Below are positions 1 to 9,700 of a stretch of 64,000 nucleotides of DNA, one piece after another. The stretch comes from a virus. The position numbers and the translations under genes are program-made. Each line of letters starts with the position of its first letter. The stretch's first letter is position 1. Location of the stretch: positions 1 to 64,000 of the IMG/VR virus record IMGVR_UViG_3300034108_001154; one strand, given 5' to 3'. The notes beneath the pieces were generated by a model. It was not told where the DNA came from and made no database searches. It was given only the letters and a program-made list of their open reading frames with translations.

Positions 1-2
1 TA

Positions 3-221
3 GCTAATTCAAATACGGATTTCTCTATTGAAAAGGTAAGTGGTGGTGGATTCCAAGTGGCAGCATTAAACTTCTTAACTCCAATTACATCCGGAAGTTA
101 TGTAGAATTGTATTGGTCAAAAACAACCGCAAACGGACAATTGCAATATAAAGGAACGCAAGTATCACCAACTAGACCCGCAACACCATCGGTAATTGTG
201 ACTGTAACTCAAATAGCATAA
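3..221 (+). CDS. C-terminal fragment of a virion surface/fibre protein
   Basis: An open frame enters from the left edge and ends at TAA 219-221, giving the last 72 residues of a protein. The fragment has a hydrophobic, strand-rich pattern with GSYVELYWSKTT followed by a Pro/Thr-rich stretch and ends in SVIVTVTQIA. From memory this ending (YVEL-W, then a P-A-x-PSVI-TVTQI tail) is common at the C-terminus of trimeric or jelly-roll phage capsid-decoration and fibre proteins. It lies directly before the neck genes, which fits a head or virion structural protein. The N-terminus is outside the window, so identity beyond 'structural' is inference. Confidence 0.6.
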   Translation, partial: ANSNTDFSIEKVSGGGFQVAALNFLTPITSGSYVELYWSKTTANGQLQYKGTQVSPTRPATPSVIVTVTQIA

Positions 222-262
222 TTTTATATAATCCCATTCTAAACCACTATTCTTTTTTTTCT

Positions 263-274
263 TATATTTATAGG
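263..274 (+). promoter_or_regulatory. Late-type promoter box TATATTTATAGG before the neck operon
   Basis: TATATTTATA at 263-272, behind a T-run, ends 29 nt before the ATG at 302. The same ten-base box, with small variations, recurs upstream of most transcription units in the window. No TTTG lies about 20 nt upstream, unlike the two host-type promoters at 50.8 and 51.8 kb. Reading it as a phage late promoter is inference from position and recurrence. Confidence 0.6.
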
Positions 275-301
275 TAAGATAAAATTAGAAAGGAATAGTA
301 A

Positions 302-1450
302 ATGGCAATAGAATACATATACCCAGGTTCATCATCATTCTTTCCGGGAGAAACTCCATTTGGAACTTATGATAACGATTATGAATTTAGTGAAGATGCT
401 CCAAAGGTAGCCCACTGGGTTGCTACTCGTTTGGGATACCCAATTCAAAATGTGGAATTAGTAGATGCAAGTTTATTTGCTTGTTTCGAAGAATCCGTAT
501 CTGAATACGGTGCACAGGTAAATCAATTTAATATCAGAAACAATTTGGATGTACTTAAGGGTAATCCAACTGGTACCGATTACACTGGTAAATTTGTTGA
601 AGGTTCATTCTTACCAACTCTTATTGGTATTGTTGAGGCATATGGTACATTAGCTGGTGCTGGTGGAAGTACTGATATCAAAAAAGGTAGTGTTGATTTA
701 GTGGGTGGACAACAAAATTACGATTTACAAACTTTATTTGCTGATGTAAGCGAGTCTGGAAAGCGAATACAAATAACAAAAGTATTTCACGAACCAACAC
801 CTGCAATCAATAGATTCTTTGACCCGTATTCAGTAAGTGGACAGGGAACTCTTAACTTAATTGATGAGTTTGGATTTGGTTCATTCTCACCAGCAGCTCA
901 ATTTATCTTAATGCCAATTTTCGAAGATATGTTAAGAATTCAAGCAATTGAATTTAATGATGAAATTAGAAAATCAGCACACTCCTTTAATATTACTAAC
1001 AACAAATTACAAATATTCCCTATACCAACTACTGCTGGTAAATTATATTTTGAATATTTTGTATCCGATGAATTTGTAACCAATTCTACAAAGGTAAAGC
1101 CAAATGTAGTTTCTGATTATGCTAATATTGGATATAGTTTTATTCAATATGAAAGTATAAATGATGTTGGTAGACAATGGATTAGAAAATATACACTTGC
1201 TCTTGCTAAGGAATTATTAGGAGCAATTAGAGAAAAATATAGTTCAGTTCCAATTCCAGGTTCTGAAATTTCATTAGATGGTGCTGCTCTAAGAGCTGAA
1301 GCTCAAACTGAAAAGGATAATTTAATGGAACAATTGAGAGAAAACTTAGAGGAGTTGAGTAGAAAAAACCAATTCGAAGTTAAGGCTCAGGAATCAGAAC
1401 ATCAGCAAGAGATGTTGAAAAAAATTCCATTACTAATATATGTAGGATAA
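302..1450 (+). CDS. Neck / head-completion protein, gp13-like
   Basis: A 382-aa protein, first gene of the neck operon. The N-terminus carries YPGSSSFFPGETPFG. The middle has the FNDEIRKSAHSF and KLQIFPIPTTAGKL segments, and the C-terminus is a charged helix (about residues 330-370) ending in PLLIYVG. I recognise this layout from neck-type structural proteins of marine and freshwater T4-like phages. In T4, gp13 with gp14 closes the portal after DNA packaging and forms the tail attachment site. The next two genes resemble gp14 and gp15, which supports the assignment by order (13-14-15). The start is preceded by GAAAGGAATAG, a plausible ribosome site. It stops one base before the next ATG. The family call rests on remembered similarity and synteny. 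Confidence 0.6.
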   Translation: MAIEYIYPGSSSFFPGETPFGTYDNDYEFSEDAPKVAHWVATRLGYPIQNVELVDASLFACFEESVSEYGAQVNQFNIRNNLDVLKGNPTGTDYTGKFVEGSFLPTLIGIVEAYGTLAGAGGSTDIKKGSVDLVGGQQNYDLQTLFADVSESGKRIQITKVFHEPTPAINRFFDPYSVSGQGTLNLIDEFGFGSFSPAAQFILMPIFEDMLRIQAIEFNDEIRKSAHSFNITNNKLQIFPIPTTAGKLYFEYFVSDEFVTNSTKVKPNVVSDYANIGYSFIQYESINDVGRQWIRKYTLALAKELLGAIREKYSSVPIPGSEISLDGAALRAEAQTEKDNLMEQLRENLEELSRKNQFEVKAQESEHQQEMLKKIPLLIYVG

Positions 1451-1451
1451 T

Positions 1452-1907
1452 ATGCCAAGATTTGCATTAGATAGAGATATCCGATTTTTTGAAGGAATAT
1501 CAAGAGAATTGGTAGATGCAGTTATTGAAACAACTGTAGTTCTATACAAACTTGTCATTTCTGATATGAAAACAAATTTGTATGGGGAATCTTTAAATAA
1601 ATCGTATTTTCAAGGAACACAATGTACTGCTGTAATTGAGAGAGATGATACTGGTATTTCGTATGAAGGATTTGGACCAGATAGTGGACAGACTGTACAA
1701 TTCCGTTTTAATCGTTTCACATTAGAGGGAAAGGGATTCTATCCAGAAATTGGAGATATTATTTCTCATAATAATGCATACTTTGAAATTGATAATGTAA
1801 GAGAGGACCAATTAATTGGTGGACAGACTGGAGAAAAATTCTCAATTATATGTTCTACATTTATGACACGTAGAAGTTCTATACAAACTGAAATGAGAGA
1901 TATCTAA
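1452..1907 (+). CDS. Neck protein, gp14-like
   Basis: A 151-aa protein. Near the C-terminus FYPEIGDIISHNNAYFEIDNV matches in pattern the 'YP..GD.I......FEI..V' segment of T4-type gp14 neck proteins. It is preceded by an Asp/Gly-rich FGPDSGQTVQF segment. It is shorter than T4 gp14 (about 256 aa), so it is a compact version. Its place between gp13-like and gp15-like genes agrees with a role in sealing the filled head and docking the tail. The ATG follows the previous stop by one base, and its own stop (TAA) shares a base with the next ATG, so translation is probably coupled. Confidence 0.6.
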   Translation: MPRFALDRDIRFFEGISRELVDAVIETTVVLYKLVISDMKTNLYGESLNKSYFQGTQCTAVIERDDTGISYEGFGPDSGQTVQFRFNRFTLEGKGFYPEIGDIISHNNAYFEIDNVREDQLIGGQTGEKFSIICSTFMTRRSSIQTEMRDI

Positions 1908-2989
1908 TGAATAAAAAAGAAACAAATAGAGGTTTACAGCGTTCGATATCTAAAGAGTTCACTAAAGGTGTAAAACTTATTGATATAGATACTACCATAG
2001 CTGAGTATATGGTAGATACCATTATTCCTGATGTGGAAGAAAATGGTAATGCGGTTAAAGTACCACTTATATATGGTAATGCAGAACGTTGGAAAAACGC
2101 TAGAGTAGATGGGTATTTGAGAGATGCTAGAGGTAAGATTCAAATACCATTAGTAATGTTCAAACGAAACTCTATTGAAAGAGATGCCGCTATGGCTCAA
2201 TTCAAAGATGTTAATACGTTACCTGCTTATGTAAGATACTCTAAAACAAATAGATACGAACGATTTTCATTACAAAGTGGTACAAAACCCGCATATGAAC
2301 AATATGAAGTTTCGGTACCCGACTATGTAACAGTAACTTATGAGGTAATGGTGTGGTCATCATTCACCGAGCATATGAATAAAATTGTTGAACAATTTCA
2401 ATACGCAACTGATAGATATTGGGGAACTGAAAATGGATTCAAATTTAGAACTCGTATTGATTCGTTTGATAATCAACAAGAAGTTGGAGAGGGTTCGGAA
2501 AGAATTATAAGAACAACATTCACAATGGTGGTAAATGCATATTTACTTCCTGAAACTCGTGATGAGGCACCAGTTGTTAAAAAATCATTCACACCAAAGA
2601 AAGTTGTATGGGGTGTAGAAACGGATTTAAGTGGTACTATGTTCACCAATCCTAACATATATAATGAATATCAGTTTGTTATAGATTTTGTTGCTATAAG
2701 GGGTTCTCAAGCAGCACAATTTGTAGGTATAACTGGTGGGGTAAATAGAGGTGTTGTTAAATTAACAAATGTTAGAAAACCAATATTACCAAATGAACTA
2801 ATTGGTTCGTTTGATACTTTAAATTGGTTTAGAGTTTATGTTAATTCAGAATTTAAACCAGCATCAACTTATAGTTATTCTTTTAACGGAACTACAAATG
2901 AAATCGTTTTTACATTTAATAATACATTAGGATTTGATATTGATATAAATGATGAAGTGGATATTGTAGGAAAATTTGAACAACTATGA
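1907..2989 (+). CDS. gp15: Proximal tail sheath stabiliser, gp15-like, with extra C-terminal domain
   Basis: A 360-aa protein. Residues about 1-235 follow the T4 gp15 plan: an N-terminal KVPLIYGNAERW strand, a central YEVMVWSSFTEHMNKIVEQ segment, and the strand pair FTMVVNAYLLPE near residue 215. In T4, gp15 caps the last ring of tube and sheath and joins tail to neck. T4 gp15 is about 272 aa; the extra length is a C-terminal beta-rich domain (about residues 300-360, FRVYVNSEF to DEVDIVGKF). A similar domain recurs at the C-terminus of the next two proteins. The ATG overlaps the previous stop by one base, and the end overlaps the next gene by 4 nt (ATGA). Confidence 0.7.
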   Translation: MNKKETNRGLQRSISKEFTKGVKLIDIDTTIAEYMVDTIIPDVEENGNAVKVPLIYGNAERWKNARVDGYLRDARGKIQIPLVMFKRNSIERDAAMAQFKDVNTLPAYVRYSKTNRYERFSLQSGTKPAYEQYEVSVPDYVTVTYEVMVWSSFTEHMNKIVEQFQYATDRYWGTENGFKFRTRIDSFDNQQEVGEGSERIIRTTFTMVVNAYLLPETRDEAPVVKKSFTPKKVVWGVETDLSGTMFTNPNIYNEYQFVIDFVAIRGSQAAQFVGITGGVNRGVVKLTNVRKPILPNELIGSFDTLNWFRVYVNSEFKPASTYSYSFNGTTNEIVFTFNNTLGFDIDINDEVDIVGKFEQL

Positions 2990-3360
2990 ACATAAAGACT
3001 CTTAAAAATATAATGAAAGAAGTTAACGAACCAAATGAATTCATTTTGGAACCCGTTGATTTGGTACATTCATTATATTGGATATGGAAAGCTACAAATT
3101 GTAGATTAAAAACATTAGATAGTAGAGTTGCTGATAAAAGAAGAACTGCTGCTAGATTTGATGTATTTGTATGGGGTGGATTTATTGCCGCAAGAGATTA
3201 TCAATTTGAACAAGTTGGAAATGATTTTCACATAAAATTTATAAGAACAAATTTCCCAACAACAATTGAAAATACAAATGACCCAAATTATGGACAACCT
3301 TGGGCATTTGAATCTAATGATGAAGTAAAAATAGAAGGTGATTTAGAAAATATTAATTAA
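2986..3360 (+). CDS. Small head-tail joining-region protein of unknown function
   Basis: A 124-aa protein. The N-terminal half is helical (KTLKNIMKEVNEP, then LVHSLYWIWKATNCRLKTLDSRV). The C-terminal half is beta-rich, from FDVFVWGGFIAARDYQF to NDEVKIEGDLENI, and resembles in layout the C-terminal domains of the proteins before and after it. It starts inside the gp15-like gene (ATGA overlap) and its stop overlaps the next ATG, so all three are probably co-translated. I recognise no named family. Location suggests a tail-terminator or neck-associated structural role, or a collar/whisker anchor for the giant fibre proteins that follow. Confidence 0.65.
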   Translation: MNIKTLKNIMKEVNEPNEFILEPVDLVHSLYWIWKATNCRLKTLDSRVADKRRTAARFDVFVWGGFIAARDYQFEQVGNDFHIKFIRTNFPTTIENTNDPNYGQPWAFESNDEVKIEGDLENIN

Positions 3361-3740
3361 TGGCTAGATTAAAACCAAATATAGATATAGGTAGTATAAC
3401 TACAAAGAGGGATAGAGAATCTTTTCAAAATTTTGTGTTGGAAGTAATCAAAGATACGTTTATCTATGAGGCAACTCCAACATCAATTTCTTTAAATGGT
3501 GAACTATTTACTTTAAATTTGGATGATTTTAGATTTGTTTATGAAGATTTAATCGTTGCAGATTCCAAGGATTATTTAGATGTATATTTATACGGAGTGA
3601 AGCAAACAAACGATAGATATTCGGTAACATTTGATGATACTTCTATAACTATAACCTTTACTGAAAGTATAACAAGAGTTCCGGCTGACGTAGTTAGAAC
3701 TGATTTTGAAATTAAAGGTAAAATTACACAAATAGTATAA
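3360..3740 (+). CDS. Small structural protein sharing the gp15-like C-terminal domain
   Basis: A 126-aa protein that opens MARLKPNIDIGSITTKRDRESFQNF. The following giant protein opens similarly (MARLIPQKQIEEVNQFRDS), which suggests a shared docking peptide. The C-terminal half runs from LDVYLYGVKQTNDRYSV to DFEIKGKITQIV and matches the beta-domain of the two preceding proteins in length and in the final charged I-x-G-K/D strand. It is joined to both neighbours by TAATG overlaps. Function unknown; possibly an adaptor between neck or tail and the fibre array. Confidence 0.65.
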   Translation: MARLKPNIDIGSITTKRDRESFQNFVLEVIKDTFIYEATPTSISLNGELFTLNLDDFRFVYEDLIVADSKDYLDVYLYGVKQTNDRYSVTFDDTSITITFTESITRVPADVVRTDFEIKGKITQIV

Positions 3741-6700
3741 TGGCTAGATTAATACCACAGAAACAAATAGAAGAAGTAAATCAGTTTAGGGATAGTATAT
3801 CCGTAGGCAACTCTGTATTTATATCTGGCTCTTTATTAGTATCACAAAGTATTGATATTGGTACTCGTACTTCGGATAAGCAAAGAATAACTGGTTCGGT
3901 TGAAATTACTGGGTCATTACAAATTGATGGTGCATTATCATTTGCCAATGCGGCAAGTAGATTGGATGCAACTGCATCTTTTTCTGATATATCGGTTGAT
4001 ACACAAAGATTTGGTGGAATATTAGTTGAGGATTTTGCAAAAAGTGATTCAACTATCTATGTATCATCTACAAATGGTAATGATAATAATAGTGGTACTT
4101 CACCGCAATTTCCATTAAGAACTATTAAGAAAGCTGCTCAATTAGCAACTCCGGGTGATGATGGTAGATATGGTTTACCAACTGGTTCTCTTTTTAGTGG
4201 ATTTAGAATCACTGTTGATGCGGGTACTTATTTAGAAGAAAACCCAATTGAACTTCCAAGAAACACAACTGTTTGGGGAGCTGGATTAAGGGTAACTAAA
4301 ATTATTGCTAAAAACGAAAACGAAGATTTATTTTGGGTAAATAGTGGTTGTTATCTTGCTGAGATGACATTTGCTGGTTTGAGAGTATATCCATCGGTTG
4401 ATGATTCTCAAAGTGGATTCGCAATTGCATTCGCACCAAACGCATTTATTACAACATCACCATACGTTCAGAACTGTTCTATGATTTCAAATCAGGAGAA
4501 CTCATTCCTTGAGCTGTATGAGGATATTCCTGCTGGAGGTGGTGGATTGAACGTAGATGGAAATAGAATCCATCCTGATTCTCCATTAGCCTCTATGGTA
4601 TTGGATGCATATACACAGGTTGCACCAAATGGTGTGGGTTGTCAAGTTGTTGGAAGGGGATTCATTCAGTTGGTATCATTCTTCACAAACTTCTCAGCAT
4701 ATTCAGTAAAAGTTATCGATGGTGGACATGCGGTATTACTTAACTCTAACACCTCATTTGGTGATTATGGTATGTACGCATCTGGTTCACGTTTTATTAC
4801 GGGTAGTGGTGGTAACTTTGATGCGTTCTTAAATGTACAAGATAATTACTCAATTATTGTTAATACTATTGAAGGTGGATTATCTACGATTCCTGCATTG
4901 GTACCAAATACTGAAAACGGAATTAGAGTAACTGACCCTAATGTTTTACCACAATACTTTTTATCGGAAGATTCTTCGAATGAAGTGTCTGATATAGTTA
5001 AAGCTGATTTTAAATTAATAAGTTCAATTATTGACAATGGAATTGTAAATAAACCAAGTTTAATTGCAAAAAGTAGTATAAATGGATATTCATCGCAATC
5101 TGTTTACAATATTTCTGGTGAAAATCAATATACTTCATCAACAACCGCATCATTACAAAATATTGCAAGTGTTGATACTAATTTTAATATATTATATGAT
5201 ATAATTGAAAGAGGAAATCCTGCAACCGAATCATATGTTCGTATATCAAATGTATCTCATTCAATTCAAGCAACTGATATTGTTCAATACAAAACCTCAG
5301 CTGTAGATTCACCTACAATTACTACAACTAATAATAGTTTTGATACAATTATGTCTATTGTAGCTGGTGGTATAGCTCCAAATATTGTAAGTAATACATC
5401 TGCTAGTTTTAAATTTAGTAATGTAAACCAATATCAAACAGGTACAACATCATCTTTACAAACAATAAATTCGGTATCATCATCATTTTCAATTGTGTAT
5501 GATACTATTGAATATGGGACTGGTGATTTACCTACAATTATACCAAGTAGTTCAAATGCTAGCACATCAAGTGAAAAACAAAACGCATATAATTTACTTA
5601 TAAATAATATACCATTTATACAATCTGAAACTATTGCATATATGAGTTCGTCTTGGAGTGAGTTTTCATATAATGAAACAACTTGTAAGAGAGATATTTC
5701 ATATATTGTAAGTGGAGCTGCATATGATATTCTTTATGGTGGAAATGAAGAATCTATAAAGAGTGCAAGATTTTATTACTTATATCCATCTGAAGCTACT
5801 ACAACTCAATTAGAACCAACATTAACTGCGGTTAAATACGCAAGTGGTGTTGCACAAAATATTTTAAAAGGAAATCAATACATAACATCATCCGCTAATA
5901 TTAATAATGGATATAATATTATTTTTAATAACAAAGATTTTGTTAGAGCAGAAACCATTGCATATATTTCATCATCTTGGTCTGAATTCGAATATAATGA
6001 GGTAAGTTGTTCACGTGATATTGGATATATTTTAGATGCAGTAGGAACTGATTTAAAATATGAAGGTAACGACCGAAGTGTAACTGCTGGACAATTCTAC
6101 TTTAGATATCCATCGGAGGCAACAACTACTCAGTTAAATCAAACATTAGATGCTATTAGATATGCTAAACGATTAACTGAAAAATTATTAAACAACGATA
6201 CATTTGTAACGGCATCTAATTCTGTAATTGGGGCTGTTGATTTAATGAGAAAAAATCGTAGTTTAATTCAAACTGAAACTATTACATATATCAATACTCA
6301 ATATCCTAATTTAGATTATAACCAAGCTAAATGTAGAAGAGATGTTGGATACATTGTTGATAATATTACAACTGATTTATTGTATGGTGGTAATGAAAGA
6401 ACTGAAACTGCTGGATTATATTATTTCTTATTTCCATCAGTAGCAAATACTACTCAATTAACTGAAACAATAAATGCACTTCAATATGTAAATGCGTTAA
6501 CCGATAAAATTTTAATATCAGAAATATTACCAACTCCAAAAATTGGATTAAATATTGATAGTAACATAAAAGTTACGGCATTTAATTCGGTAACATCATC
6601 TATATCTGCAAGTAATACTGAAGTTACATTAGTATCACAATCATTTGGTATTATTGAGGATATTATTAGATATGGAACTGATTATATACCATCGGCAATA

Positions 6701-9700
6701 GTTGGTAATTCAAACGATTATATTTGGAATATAAATAATCCAATAAATGTTAGTGGTATAACACAAATTCAATCAACGTTAGCAAACGCAAATACTCAAA
6801 GTATTTCTAACAACGTTAATACAATTATTAAAATAATTGAAAGTGGTAGTTCAGTTACAACCGAACAAACAATTGGAACTGATAGAAATGGGGCTCCGAT
6901 TTCAACGGTTGGTATTCCTAAAAATTCATATGGAAGTAATTTAATAACAACTGTTATTGGAACAACTATTCCTGCTGAAATTCAATTGGTTAAAAATACT
7001 GCAGCTGGTATTAAATTTGGTAATGGCTTACAAATCACATCATCTATATCTGCTAGTGCTACTGAAATACAAAAAGTATCATCATCATTTTCAATTGTAA
7101 CTGATATTATCAAATATGGTATTAGTGGAAGTTTGAGTTTAAGTGGTTCATCTGAATACTCAACTTATTATGAAGTAATTGCATTTGAATCTGCAAATTA
7201 TTTATTTAATGAAAATCAATTAAATAAATTTGATAACGTATTAACTGCATCTATCGAAGATGGTAGTATAGACCCTACTTTAACATTAAAGAGAGGTGAA
7301 CTTTATACATTCTCTGTAAATTCACTAAATATTGTAAATGCAACTGAATTAGATTTTAGACCATTTTATATTAAAACTGATATAAAACCAGGTCTTAGAA
7401 ATCAATATACAAAAGGTGTAACTAATAATGGTGTTACCTTTGGAACTTTAACATTTATTGTACCATTCGATGCACCTGATACTTTATACTATGTAAATGG
7501 TAAAGATATTGAAGCAAGTGGAATTATTAATATTGTTGATGAGTTACCAATTTCAGATACGCAAAGATATATTGAAATACCATCATTGGGTGATTTTGAG
7601 GTTGTAGCAAATACTATTAATAATATTAAAGTTACTAACATACCACAAATTCAATCAATATATACTGCTTCTATATCAGAATCATTATCAGTAAGTTCAT
7701 CATTCGCAACTACAATTGATATTTTATTTAATGGTGTGAGTAATTTACCAACTACAATTACAAATGTAAGTGGATTAATTAAGAAACGTGAACTATCACA
7801 ATATACATCATCATTTGCGGTATCATCGGCATTAAGAAATACTATAAGTTCATCATTTAATATTGTAACTAATATAGTAACAAATGGTACGGGCTCAGTT
7901 CCAGCATTAATTGAAAATACTAACGATTTAATTAAAGTAACTTCGGTACCTCAAATAATTGGATTACAATCTGGAAGTATAACTCAGGTTAACAACGTAA
8001 GTTCATCTTTTGCTAATATAATTAATATTATTAAAAATGGTACTGGTTCAATTCCGGTTGAAATTAGTAATATAAATGGATTAACTAAGTTTAGTAGCAC
8101 AGAGCAATTTACAGCCTCTTTAAGCGCTAGTTTAGAAGATGTAACCTTTGTATCCAATTCGATATCAATCGTTTCTACAATCATTACAAATGGCAGTGGT
8201 TCGTATATTACGGCTAGTTTATATGGAGCGGCCTCAACCCAACCATCTACATTAGCAGCTTATCAAATTATTAAGCAAAATATTCCATTTATTCAAATAG
8301 AAACTTTATCTTACTTATCTTCTTCTTGGAGTACGGCTTCATATAATGAAGCAAGTTGTAGTAGAGATATTGGATTGATTGTAAGTGGAGCAGCTGAGGA
8401 TTTATTATATAATACTATTTCATCATCAATTGTGAATGGTAAGTATTATTTAGAATACCCATCGGCAGCAGAAACTACTCAAATAAACCAAACATTAGAT
8501 GGTATTGAGTACGCAAGTAAATTAACACAAAAATTAATTCAAAATATAATTTTTGAAACCGCATCAATGGAGGTTTCGGCATCTTATAATTTGATTAGAA
8601 AAAATAGAGAATTTGTTAAGAGTGAAACTATCGCTTACTTATCATCTTCTTGGAGTACATTCGATTATAACGAATCATTATGTAGAAGAGATATCGGACA
8701 TATAATTGATGCAGTTTCTACGGATTTATTATATGGTGGAAATGAAAGAAGTAACACCGCTGGTGAATTCTATTACAAATATCCATCATCTGCAACTGTT
8801 AGTGGTAGTGTATCTCCAACAACCGCAGCACAATTATACCCAACATTGGATGGTATTAATTATGCTAGACGATTAGTTCAAAATATTGTTGTAAATAATC
8901 AATTTGCATTAGCACCTGATAGTAGAACAAACGCATATGATTTAATCGTTGAAAATAAATCATTAATTCAATCGGAAGTTGTTTCTTATGTATCATCTTC
9001 TTGGAGTGGTGTATTATACAATGATATAAGTTGTTCTCGTGATATTGGATATATTTTAGATGCAGTAGCAACTGATACCTTATATGGTGGAAATGAACGT
9101 AGTTCAGTAGCTGGTGAATTCTATTATCTATTCCCATCAAGAGCAACAAATGGTGGTGTTCCATCTGAAAATAATCAATTAGATTCAACTTTAAGTGGTA
9201 TTAATTACGCTAAAGGAATGGTAAATCAGTTATTACAAAATAATATCTTTGTAACTGCTTCATTACAAACCATTGGTGTAACAAATTTAATAATCGATAA
9301 CAAACCATTAATTCAAAATGAAGTAATTTCATATATTTCTTCATCTTGGAGTAATTTTCAATATAACGAAGCAAGTTGTAGTAGAGATGTTGGATATATC
9401 TTAGATGCAGTAGCAACTGATTTCTACTATGGTGGAAATGAAAGAAGTATTACCGCTGGAACATTCTATTACCTATTCCCATCAGCAGCAACTGTTAGTG
9501 GAAGTTCATCCCCAAGCGTTGATGCTCAATTATACCCAACGGTTGATGGTGTAACATACGCACAAAGATTGACTAACAAAATAATTAATAATATAACATT
9601 AGTAACTGCTTCATTAGAAAGACAAACTACATATGACTTATTATTAGATAACAAATTATTAATCCAAAACGAAGTAATTTCATTTATGAGTTCTTCTTGG

